64,000 nucleotides of DNA from CAZXSK01 sp964642855 (lineage in GTDB: Bacteria > Planctomycetota > Phycisphaerae > SM23-33), in NCBI GenBank assembly GCA_964642855.1, contig CAZXSK010000011.1:1-64000 (forward strand). The letters are read 5' to 3'. Positions 43,916 to 51,025 of the stretch are shown piece by piece (the first letter of the stretch is position 1; each line of letters opens with the position of its first letter). The notes below the pieces were generated by a model, which was not told the origin of the DNA, searched no databases, and saw nothing but the letters and a program-made list of their open reading frames with translations. Both the position numbers and the translations under genes were made by a program.

Positions 43916-45648
43916 GCTGCACCTGGACGCTGCCGAAGATCCCGATCACCGCGACGGTCCTTCGTCCGCTTCCGCCGCGTATCCTCGTGGCTGGCCGCAG
44001 GCGATATGACCTGCAGGCACTCGGATGGCGGGTCGAAGGCCCCCCGCTGTTCGGACAGGCCGAGATCGTTCTGCGTTCGCCGCTGGCTGCCGGCCGAGAC
44101 GTCCGGCTGGAGCAGGCGCACCGGTTGCCGGCAATCGGGGAAGAAGTCGTCCTGCTTCCGGGCGATCGGCAGGACTCGTGGCGCTTCCCCGGCATCGTTG
44201 TCGAGCACCGAACCGGTATCGACGACGGCGAGCGATTGGTCGCCGTGCTCAAGCATCGCCTGGGTGTGCTGCTGGACATTCATGCGATCGGCCGATGGGT
44301 TCAGACTCCCGCCGGCCCGGTCGACCGATCGGACCTGCCTCTGCACTTCAACACCGGCCCGGAGACACTTGCCACCCCGGACGTCCACGAGACCTCGTCA
44401 GGCAGAGTGACTCGAAGGTTCACCTCCGCCCCTGAAGGTACGCGATGGACATTCGCCGATGCACTGTCCTACGTGATCGCTGTCTTCGTGCCCGAATCGG
44501 TCGACGTGCCTTCCCGCGAAGAACTGCTCGACCTCTGTGGCCGGCGCGAACTCCTGCCTGCCCGCTTTGAGGGGCGGGGTCTCTGCAGCGTGCTGGAAGA
44601 ACTCTCCGCAAGGGCGGGTTTGGTCCTCCGTGGTTCACGAAGCGGCCGCGGCCTGGTGATTCACAAGGCCGGCGAAGGCCGAACGCGCCAGGTTCGGCTG
44701 CAGGCTCCCGGGGGCGACTTTCACCCCTCCACGACCAACCTGTGGAAGGCGGAGATCGTCACGCGCACCCGCCCTCGAAAGCCCGGCGTATTGGCCATCG
44801 GGCAGAAGAAGCGATTCGAAGTGACCCTGCAACTCCAGCCCGGATGGGATCCGTTGGACGAGACCTCGCGATGGCGCGATACGTCGCGGGAACTCGCCTC
44901 GCCCGGCGCCCGGCTGGAGTCTGTGTACAGGCGATGGGTGCTCAACGAGCACGGAGCGTACAGTCGGCCTCCGCTGGCTCTCGATGCGACTGACCTGTCG
45001 ACGATCTCAGCGGAGGACTTCCAGGAGGTCAAGGCCAGGCGATGGCTTCCGTGCATCTCGTGCGATGCGCTGGGACGGTCGCTCGGGGTCGTCGTCGAGG
45101 TCAGCACCGATGGCGGTTCGACCTACGCCCCCTGGCCGGGACGCGTGCGCGTGTCCCGCGAGCAATGCGCCATCTTCCTGGACGATCCGTCGCTGCCCGC
45201 CGACTACTTCGCCGCGGCCGTCGAAGGGCTCGTCCGGGTCCGTGTCACCGGCTGCCTGGAAGGCGACCTGCCGCTGATCTGGCACGAGCCCGGCCGGGAC
45301 GGCGACGGAGTCGAAATCCTGCGTGACCAGGAGGCGCGTTGGGCTGCGGTGCATTCCAGCAGCATCTTCTCCGGCGAGGGCGCCGTCGGGCCGACAGATC
45401 AGGCCGATGACACCGGGCGACTGCAGGATCTGGCCGCGGCCTGTGTTGCCGATCAAAGCGAACGGTCCCGTTCGTCCTTGACCCTCGGCTGGGTCGACGG
45501 CGGTTACCACGTCGGCGACATCATCGAACGTGTCGAGGGCAGATCCCTCGACCTGCCCTCGGCACGCGGAGCCGGCGGGCGGATCGTCGGCGTCCGTCAC
45601 GTGTGCGGCGACACCCAGACCACCACCCTCATCGTGGAGCAAGCATGA
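43912..45648 (+). CDS. Phage tail hub / baseplate-like protein
   Basis: This 578-aa protein shows an N-terminal beta domain (about 20-125), then helices and strands resembling gp27/gpD-type hub domains (FADALSYVIAVFVPESVDVP, ARFEGRGLCSVLEELSARAG, about 180-240). The C-terminal strand pair with TLGWVDGGYHVGDIIERVEG, followed by GGRIVGVRHVCGDTQTTTLIV, is typical of late-control-type proteins. This is consistent with a tail hub, a protein without which a contractile or non-contractile tail cannot form. ATGA overlaps at both ends. Confidence 0.5.
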   Translation: MSCTWTLPKIPITATVLRPLPPRILVAGRRRYDLQALGWRVEGPPLFGQAEIVLRSPLAAGRDVRLEQAHRLPAIGEEVVLLPGDRQDSWRFPGIVVEHRTGIDDGERLVAVLKHRLGVLLDIHAIGRWVQTPAGPVDRSDLPLHFNTGPETLATPDVHETSSGRVTRRFTSAPEGTRWTFADALSYVIAVFVPESVDVPSREELLDLCGRRELLPARFEGRGLCSVLEELSARAGLVLRGSRSGRGLVIHKAGEGRTRQVRLQAPGGDFHPSTTNLWKAEIVTRTRPRKPGVLAIGQKKRFEVTLQLQPGWDPLDETSRWRDTSRELASPGARLESVYRRWVLNEHGAYSRPPLALDATDLSTISAEDFQEVKARRWLPCISCDALGRSLGVVVEVSTDGGSTYAPWPGRVRVSREQCAIFLDDPSLPADYFAAAVEGLVRVRVTGCLEGDLPLIWHEPGRDGDGVEILRDQEARWAAVHSSSIFSGEGAVGPTDQADDTGRLQDLAAACVADQSERSRSSLTLGWVDGGYHVGDIIERVEGRSLDLPSARGAGGRIVGVRHVCGDTQTTTLIVEQA

Positions 45649-46202
45649 CCGATATCGATCCATACACAGACCGTCTCCAGTGGCTTGCCCAGGCAGGCGG
45701 CGTTCGCGGCGTGCAACTCGTGCGCATCGGCGAGGTCGACAGCGGCAACTGCTACCAGGCCCAACCCGCGGAGTTCGACTCGTCGGGCGAGCTTGCGACC
45801 ATCGACGGGTCGACGCTGACGGTGACCAACATCGCCGAGACGCCGGACAGCGCAGGCCAGGTTCCCGCCGGCAGCCACGCATGCGCCGTCGACGTCGAAG
45901 GCCGGTGGATCGTGCATCTCTCGCCGCCATCCACCAGCGTGTTCCCCGCGAAGGTGATCTCCGCCGATGGCGGGGCGACCTACACGGTTCGCGAGCAGCA
46001 GATAAGTGGTACGGACACGTTGTCCGACGCAGCCGGGGCCGTTGATGTCCCGGCACGCAATCTCTCGGAACTCACCCTCGGGCCCGGGGGGGCAGTCGAT
46101 GTCGGCGCGATCGTACTGGTCTGCCCGAGACCCGACGCAGCCAGCCCCGCGACGCTTCGGTACCTCTTCGACCATCCCGTCTACGCCAGGTACCTGGACT
46201 GA
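45645..46202 (+). CDS. Phage structural protein, beta-rich (hypothetical)
   Basis: This 185-aa protein begins TDIDPYTDRLQWLAQ and then shows only short beta strands (VRIGEVDSGNCYQAQ, TLTVTNIAETPDSAG, VEGRWIVHLSPPSTSVFPA). It may be a tail spike or hub-associated beta-barrel. No family was found. It is coupled to the hub gene by a four-base overlap and is followed 3 bp later by the next gene. Confidence 0.38.
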   Translation: MTDIDPYTDRLQWLAQAGGVRGVQLVRIGEVDSGNCYQAQPAEFDSSGELATIDGSTLTVTNIAETPDSAGQVPAGSHACAVDVEGRWIVHLSPPSTSVFPAKVISADGGATYTVREQQISGTDTLSDAAGAVDVPARNLSELTLGPGGAVDVGAIVLVCPRPDAASPATLRYLFDHPVYARYLD

Positions 46203-46205
46203 CCC

Positions 46206-47243
46206 ATGACCTATGACCCGACATGGAGCCAGGGCGACGCCACCGGCCTGCAGGGCGGGGTACATTCCGTCCGCGCCACGGACGTCGGCGAGATCGCAGC
46301 TGCGATCAACCGCAGGCGGGAACTGACCTACCAGGACGCGCAGGACTACTCCGGCGGGATCCAGGCCGGCAGGTGGATCGACACGTCCGTGATCGATGCA
46401 GCCACAGCTCCGCCCTTCGAGAACCTGCGAAGCTCGTGGACGAGCGACATTCTCTCTGCGCCCGTGGGCACGCTGGGGGGCAACCCGCCGTCGCCGACAT
46501 GCATGGACTGGCTGTGGCCTGTCGCTGACGCGGACGAGGGCAAGGTGATCGTCGCCTCTGCGCCCGGGGCAGGGGAGGTCGGGCTGTTCGCAAAGATCAA
46601 CGGCGGCAGCGACTGGACCGACCCCACGCTGGCGGCCGGGCAGACCGCCGTCCGGACGGTGCACGTCAACGAACTCCGCGATGCAGCTGCGATTGTCTCT
46701 CGCGGCCGGTGGACGCTCCCTGTGTACCTGGCCGGGGGGATCTTCTCGATCATGCCCGACACGCCGTGGATCGGAGACTCGGTCGCCAACAACGGCAGCG
46801 ACGAACTCCGCGCGGTCGGCTTTGCCTGGCTGCGGTCGCCGGCCACGCCGTCGCAGGGGCTTGTGAACGTGACCGTCCGCGACGCCAGCGAACTGGAGCT
46901 GACCGCGTCGGACGACTGCAGCCTGGCTATCTACCGGTGCTGTCGCGCCATCGATTTCCTCGCCGACCCGCCGACCTGGAACGAGTATGCCCCGTTGGGA
47001 TCATCGGCGTGGGCTTTGCCTGGCGGAACGGGCGCGGGCGATGCGGTCTACCTCGGGCAGGTCTCCTTGGCGGCCGGGGTGCCGGGCACGCTGAGCAACT
47101 CCGCACTCGCCCTGGGGCTGCAGGCGATGGTGGACGGCGAGCCCCAGAACTTCCTGATCCGTCGGACCGACGCCAGCCCGGACACCATCGACGTATCGGC
47201 CACCGCACGAATCGAATTCGACTTGAACACACCCCCTAACTGA
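46206..47243 (+). CDS. Virion-associated protein with an internal repeat (hypothetical)
   Basis: This 345-aa protein contains two copies of a short motif. One reads VHSVRATDVGEIAAAINRR (about 19-37) and the other VRTVHVNELRDAAAIVSRG (about 147-165); both end in an Arg-rich helix followed by a T-L/Y strand. The rest is beta-rich. The repeat suggests a two-domain appendage protein. It begins 3 bp after the previous stop. No known family. Confidence 0.42.
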   Translation: MTYDPTWSQGDATGLQGGVHSVRATDVGEIAAAINRRRELTYQDAQDYSGGIQAGRWIDTSVIDAATAPPFENLRSSWTSDILSAPVGTLGGNPPSPTCMDWLWPVADADEGKVIVASAPGAGEVGLFAKINGGSDWTDPTLAAGQTAVRTVHVNELRDAAAIVSRGRWTLPVYLAGGIFSIMPDTPWIGDSVANNGSDELRAVGFAWLRSPATPSQGLVNVTVRDASELELTASDDCSLAIYRCCRAIDFLADPPTWNEYAPLGSSAWALPGGTGAGDAVYLGQVSLAAGVPGTLSNSALALGLQAMVDGEPQNFLIRRTDASPDTIDVSATARIEFDLNTPPN

Positions 47244-47256
47244 GGAAGGAGCAACC

Positions 47257-47529
47257 ATGGAACCGTTGACAGGAATCACCGACTTTGCAGGACTCGGAGC
47301 GGCCGGGCTGATGGGAGCGATGTGGCTGTGGGAGCGAAAGCTCAGCCGCGACCGCGACCAGCAGCTCGTGCAGTCTCACGAGCGGATCATGCGGGACGAG
47401 CAGCGGCTCGACAAGCTCACCGAGGTCGTCGAGCACAACACCACCGCGCTGACGCGGTTCGAGGAGGTCCAGCGGCTGCAGACCGACGTCCTGCAGCACA
47501 TGCTCAAGGAGCGCGGCCATGTTGCGTAG
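47257..47529 (+). CDS. Holin-like small membrane protein
   Basis: This 90-aa protein has one N-terminal hydrophobic helix (about residues 10-26, FAGLGAAGLMGAMWLWERK) and a long amphipathic coiled coil (about 30-85), the layout of BhlA/XhlA-type phage proteins. GAGGAAGGAG precedes the ATG, and the 3' end overlaps the lipoprotein gene by 11 bp. No endolysin is next to it. Confidence 0.45.
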   Translation: MEPLTGITDFAGLGAAGLMGAMWLWERKLSRDRDQQLVQSHERIMRDEQRLDKLTEVVEHNTTALTRFEEVQRLQTDVLQHMLKERGHVA

Positions 47530-48013
47530 GCGACTGCTTGTCTGTTCGTCGTGGGTCTGCCTGCTGGCCGGGTGCGGCGCGCCTCCGGCGACGGTCGATC
47601 TGCTGTCGGTCGCGCGGGAGGGTGTCGCCCGGGCAGGCGACCAGCAGGAGCAACTGCACGAGCAGAAAATCCGTCAGCTGGAGGGCAATTTGGACGCCCT
47701 GGACCGCGCATTCGACGCCGACGTGCGGCTGGTTGCTTCCGGCGGGGTCACCGCTGCCGACGGCGAGGTACTGGAATTGACGCCCGAGTGGGTGATCTCG
47801 TCCCGCAAGGGCTACGCAGCCGGGCGGTCGATCATCCAGGAGCAGATCCGCCGGGAACTGCAGGACCACGCCCTTCGCCGGGAGAACCTCCACGCGGTCG
47901 ACGACGCGTTGGAGATGGCCCGGAGGCTGCTTGTCCGCCAGCAGTTGCTGCTGGGGCGGATGGGCGTTTCGTGGGAGCGGCTGGAAAGGAGGATCCGCGA
48001 TGACCAGCGATGA
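47519..48013 (+). CDS. Phage-associated lipoprotein with coiled coil (possible spanin)
   Basis: This 164-aa protein has a lipoprotein signal with lipobox LLAGC (Cys at about residue 19) and a mature part that is almost entirely helical (QQEQLHEQKIRQLEGNLDAL, RRENLHAVDDALEMARRLLV). An outer-membrane, helical lipoprotein beside a holin-like gene recalls a spanin (o-spanin), but the length exceeds Rz1. A host-envelope lipoprotein is the alternative. It overlaps its neighbours by 11 and 14 bp. Confidence 0.4.
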   Translation: MLRRRLLVCSSWVCLLAGCGAPPATVDLLSVAREGVARAGDQQEQLHEQKIRQLEGNLDALDRAFDADVRLVASGGVTAADGEVLELTPEWVISSRKGYAAGRSIIQEQIRRELQDHALRRENLHAVDDALEMARRLLVRQQLLLGRMGVSWERLERRIRDDQR

Positions 48014-48266
48014 CTTCCCCCGCCGTATCGTTGCCCTCGCCGTGGAGCGTGCCTGGGACCAGTGGGCACGCGAGCACCCGTCCCTGGCTGCGGCGCTTGA
48101 CGACGTGCAGTTGATCAACCAGGCAGCCGAGTCGGTCCGCCACACTCCCGCCTACCGCCGCGCGGTCGAGACGTTCCACCGCGACGAGCAGACGCTGATG
48201 CTCTTCGAGCGTCTGTGGAGCCTGGCCGGGCCGGCGGTTCGGGAGCTTCTCAGCGCAGCCGGATGA
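48000..48266 (+). CDS. Small helical protein at the end of the cassette (hypothetical)
   Basis: This 88-aa protein is helical throughout (RRIVALAVERAWDQWARE; ETFHRDEQTLMLFERL). The ATG at 48000 overlaps the preceding lipoprotein gene by 14 bp and its stop overlaps the 3' end of a convergent gene by 17 bp. It may be a lysis or tail-assembly accessory; no family was recognised. It marks the right end of the cassette. Confidence 0.38.
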   Translation: MTSDDFPRRIVALAVERAWDQWAREHPSLAAALDDVQLINQAAESVRHTPAYRRAVETFHRDEQTLMLFERLWSLAGPAVRELLSAAG

Positions 48267-48717
48267 CCGCCGATTGCGTGTCGTTGTACGGGTCTCCGCG
48301 CCGGACGCGCACCGTGACCTCGAACGGGTACGGCAGCGTTTCCGCCCGGAGGCCCGGAGCATATTCCACCCGCACGGGCTCGTAGCGATCGAGCGGGACG
48401 GCCTTGCCGGGTGAAAGCTCGATCGACTTGCCTCCCGCGTCGGCGATGCTGATGCCCGCGGCGTCCAGCGCGATCGGCAGGCCGGAGGTGTTCTCGACTT
48501 CGACGATGAGCTTCTCCAGCAGCGGCGGGGTGGTGGTGTCGGCCACTTCGATGCCCCGCAGCGTGACCTGCCAGCCGGTCTTGCGGAGGGTCAGCCTGCG
48601 GGTCTGGACTTCCCACATTCCGTGCTCATCCTCGAACTCGACGATCGCCGGGACCGTCCGATGAGACAGGCATCCGCCGGCGAGGAAGACAAGCAAAACA
48701 GTCGCGAGAGTTCGCAT
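48250..48717 (-). CDS. Small lipoprotein (hypothetical)
   Basis: This 155-aa protein has a signal peptide with lipobox LAGGC (Cys at about residue 16). The mature part is a single beta-rich domain with GWQVTLRGIEVADTTTP and LIVEVENTSGLPIALD, similar in style to Ig-like periplasmic lipoprotein domains. GGAGG precedes the ATG. It overlaps the cassette's last gene by 17 bp tail to tail, so this gene is likely host. Confidence 0.45.
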   Translation of the reverse strand: MRTLATVLLVFLAGGCLSHRTVPAIVEFEDEHGMWEVQTRRLTLRKTGWQVTLRGIEVADTTTPPLLEKLIVEVENTSGLPIALDAAGISIADAGGKSIELSPGKAVPLDRYEPVRVEYAPGLRAETLPYPFEVTVRVRRGDPYNDTQSAVIRLR

Positions 48718-48779
48718 GGTTGGCCTCCGGCCTGGTTGGGTGGTTTTCTTCGCGCGTTGGTCCGGCTACGATCATAGCC

Positions 48780-49148
48780 ATGCGATCACGGTTCGTCATC
48801 CAGATTCACACCGGCCACGGACCGACCCACTACGACCTGATGGTCCGCCGGGGCGACGCGCTGGCGACGTGGCAGTTCGCGGATGACCCTCGGGCTGCAG
48901 ATCGCGGCGGGTTGGCGTGCGAGCGGATCGCCGATCATCGTCTGGCGTACCTGGACTACGAAGGCCCGGTCAGCCGGGGACGGGGGGAGGTCCGGATTGC
49001 GGACGCAGGGTCGTGCGAGTTGCTGGAGGACGGTGACGATCGTTGGCGGGTGAGGTTTGAGGGGCGGGAGCTTCGCGGCGAGTTCCGGCTCATCCGCAGC
49101 GGCCAGAGCGAGGGCTGGTTGCTGAGCGAGCTTGGGGGCAGGGCCTAG
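48780..49148 (+). CDS. LigD-type DNA 3'-phosphoesterase-like protein, stand-alone
   Basis: This 122-aa protein matches the phosphoesterase (PE) domain of LigD by pattern: RFVIQIHTGHGPTHYDLMV (about 4-22) with the His-Tyr-Asp active-site trio, then ADHRLAYLDYEG (about 50-61) with the second His/Tyr, and LRGEFRLIRSG...GWLLSELG near the end. In LigD this domain removes 3'-phosphates and ribonucleosides at breaks before ligation. Here it is not fused to a ligase or polymerase. The ATG has no good ribosome binding site. It overlaps the convergent gene by four bases. Confidence 0.65.
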   Translation: MRSRFVIQIHTGHGPTHYDLMVRRGDALATWQFADDPRAADRGGLACERIADHRLAYLDYEGPVSRGRGEVRIADAGSCELLEDGDDRWRVRFEGRELRGEFRLIRSGQSEGWLLSELGGRA

Positions 49149-49894
49149 CCGGGCGGGACGCGGTCGATTTCCAGCGTCAGCCGGCCGTCGTCGATGGTGA
49201 TCTTGCGGATTTTGATGACCCGCCCGTCCCACGTGCCTTTCAGGGAAATTGGAGGCCCGTCGATGGCCTGGAGGATCGTCGCCAGCAGGGCGGCGATGTG
49301 GGCAGGTCCTTCGAGTTTCTCTTCATCCTGGCCGGGCTGGAGTCGACCGGCCAGCGCGGTCTTCAGGCCGTGGAGTTTGTCTTTGGCGATGCCGGGCGGA
49401 AGGGGCAGCCTGCCGATGCGGGTTTCGGCGAGGGAGACTCTCAGTTGCCCGTCGCCGACCGGCTGAAGGTCGAGTTTCGCCGAGAGCACCTTGTTGTACT
49501 CGGTCGAGCGGATCATGACGGTGATTGCACCGTCGTCGAGCACGACGGCAGGTTCGGCCAGGCCCAGCCGGGCCATCGCCTGGTTGACCTCGCCGGGTTT
49601 GCGGCCCGGCATGACGGCGACGATCTCGTCCATCGAGGCGAGGTAGTTGTTGACGCGGTCCTGGTTGATCGACCAGCTGAAGGGCTCGGGGTTCTGGGCG
49701 TATTCGTTGAATTTGGCCAGGCGGTTGGCGAAATCCTTGACCCACTGTTCGCGCTGGGCCTGGGAGAGTTCGGGGGGCTGGTACTGCTCGGGCACCCGGC
49801 TGGCCTGGAGGTAGATTATTCCCGCCGCTGCCAGGGGCAGGATTACGAGCAACAGGACAATCCAGGTGACGGCCCGGCCTGAGGTGTTTGTCAT
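49145..49894 (-). CDS. Membrane-anchored hypothetical protein
   Basis: This 249-aa protein has one N-terminal TM helix (about 9-29, WIVLLLVILPLAAAGIIYL) and an extracytoplasmic domain. FSWSINQDRVNNYLASMDEI and ISLKGTWDGRVIKIRKITID are its most ordered parts, together with an anti-parallel beta layout (AVVLDDGAITVMIRSTEYNK). The topology resembles small membrane-anchored lipid-handling proteins, without a recognisable motif. It converges with the LigD-PE-like gene by a four-base overlap. Confidence 0.4.
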   Translation of the reverse strand: MTNTSGRAVTWIVLLLVILPLAAAGIIYLQASRVPEQYQPPELSQAQREQWVKDFANRLAKFNEYAQNPEPFSWSINQDRVNNYLASMDEIVAVMPGRKPGEVNQAMARLGLAEPAVVLDDGAITVMIRSTEYNKVLSAKLDLQPVGDGQLRVSLAETRIGRLPLPPGIAKDKLHGLKTALAGRLQPGQDEEKLEGPAHIAALLATILQAIDGPPISLKGTWDGRVIKIRKITIDDGRLTLEIDRVPPG

Positions 49895-50161
49895 CTACAG
49901 GAATCTCGCAGGTTTCCGTTGGGGGCTGACGTCCAGCCCGTTCTACGGAAGTATCGACGATTGCAGGGGAAAGACTTCAGGGAAGGATTGTCGGAAGGGC
50001 GATTCCCTCTGCCGGGGGCGGCCGGATCGGTGGAACGGTTTGCGATCCGTCGTGTGGGGCGACTATGATTGACTGCGAGGAAAGGAAAGGTGGCGTTCAG
50101 AACAGCAGGCTGGACGCCGCAAAGGAGGCGCCCAGCCCGCGGTATTCTGTCCCTGCTATGT

Positions 50162-50332
50162 TCAGCCGGCACTGATGGCGTCGACGGGGCACTCGCTTTC
50201 GCAGGCTCCGCAGTCGATGCAGGTGTCGGCGTCGATGACGTATTTTGGATCGCCTTCGGAGATGGCTTCCACCGGGCAGACCGGCTTGCAGGATCCGCAC
50301 ATGGTGCAATCATCGGAAATCACGTATGCCAT
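50162..50332 (-). CDS. 2[4Fe-4S] ferredoxin
   Basis: A 56-aa gene with AAGGAG 9 bases upstream of its ATG. It encodes two CxxCxxCxxxCP motifs: CTMCGSCKPVCP (9-20) and CIDCGACESECP (38-49), which each bind one [4Fe-4S] cluster. The size and symmetry are those of clostridial-type ferredoxins, which carry electrons for anaerobic enzymes. A single such gene fits a low-potential metabolism. It is divergent from the Fur-family gene, and the 146-bp region between them is shared. Nothing is seen in 49895-50161. Confidence 0.9.
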   Translation of the reverse strand: MAYVISDDCTMCGSCKPVCPVEAISEGDPKYVIDADTCIDCGACESECPVDAISAG

Positions 50333-50454
50333 TTGGGTCGCTCCTTCGTTTCGGGGAGGCTAACGATACCGGATCGGTCCATCCGACCGACCCATAACCT
50401 ACTCTAGGGTGTCCGGCCGGGCGATTCCAGTACACCGCCCAGCCGACAACTCTT

Positions 50455-50473
50455 TATACTACATCTACGTAGA
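50455..50473 (+). promoter_or_regulatory. Promoter and palindromic operator of the Fur-family gene
   Basis: TATACT (50455-50460) is a likely -10 box. A perfect 10-bp palindrome, TCTACGTAGA (50464-50473), lies in the transcribed start region six bases before the ATG at 50479. A -35 is not clear. A regulator bound here would block its own transcription, which is common for Fur-family genes, but the site does not resemble the classic Fur or PerR box. Confidence 0.35.
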
Positions 50474-50478
50474 GTGCA

Positions 50479-51009
50479 ATGAAAGATCAAGAATCCAGCC
50501 CTCCGCAGCACGCCCACGGACGCGGCGTGAACATCGACAAAGCCCCGGTCACCGAATCGCTGCTCAAGCGGGCGTGGAACGAGTTCATCCTGTTTCTCCG
50601 GCACCACGGCGCCCGGGTTACCCAGGCGAGGAAGGTTGTCCTGGAAGCCGCACTGACCCGCAGAGACCACTTCCGCGCCGACGATCTGGCCAGTTCGCTG
50701 TCTCACGGCCCGGATCGCGTGAGTCGGGGCACCGTCTATCGAACCCTCGCCCTGATGGTCGAAGCCGGACTGATCCGGGAGGTCCGCGATACCGACGTCC
50801 ACGTTCATTACGAGCCGGCATTCGGCCAGCCCGAGCACGAACACCTGATCTGCGACCAGTGCGGGGCATTCATCGAGTTCATCGACCGCGATATCTCCGA
50901 TCGCATCGAGAAGGTCTGCAAAGAGAACGACTTCCAGAGCAGAACTCACCGGGTCGTTGTCTTCGGAGTCTGCCGCAACTGCCAGGGCGACTACCGCAGC
51001 GAGTCGTAG
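50479..51009 (+). CDS. Fur family transcriptional regulator
   Basis: At 176 aa this is longer than usual because of a 40-residue polar N-terminal extension (HAHGRGVNIDK). The winged-helix DNA-binding domain spans about 30-105 (RHHGARVTQARKVVLEAALT, GTVYRTLALMVEAGLIREV). The dimerisation domain has HEHLICDQCGAFIEFID (about 120-136), with the CxxC and HxH metal ligands, and a second CxxC (CRNCQ) near residue 166. The subgroup (Fur, Zur, PerR) cannot be told from these residues. The leader is only about 12 bases long and has no Shine-Dalgarno. Confidence 0.88.
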   Translation: MKDQESSPPQHAHGRGVNIDKAPVTESLLKRAWNEFILFLRHHGARVTQARKVVLEAALTRRDHFRADDLASSLSHGPDRVSRGTVYRTLALMVEAGLIREVRDTDVHVHYEPAFGQPEHEHLICDQCGAFIEFIDRDISDRIEKVCKENDFQSRTHRVVVFGVCRNCQGDYRSES

Positions 51010-51025
51010 AGCCTCCAGCCTGGTA

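Larger units (their letters stand above)
34792..48266 (+). mobile_element. Phage-derived virion structural gene cassette (prophage remnant or domesticated particle)
   Basis: Sixteen head-to-tail genes run in one direction with few gaps. They include portal, scaffold-like, major capsid, connector/terminator-like, hub/tip-like, a large tail-tip candidate, holin-like and lipoprotein genes. Seven junctions overlap by only 1-4 bases and two more by 11-14 bases. No terminase, head protease, tape-measure protein, endolysin, integrase, repressor or replication gene is in the window. No flanking repeat or tRNA was seen. Boundaries are set by the first and last genes that fit. Confidence 0.7.

Noticed and set aside
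34409..48300. Complete inducible prophage
   Set aside because: No integrase, repressor, replication, terminase or lysin genes, and no attachment repeats were seen in the window.
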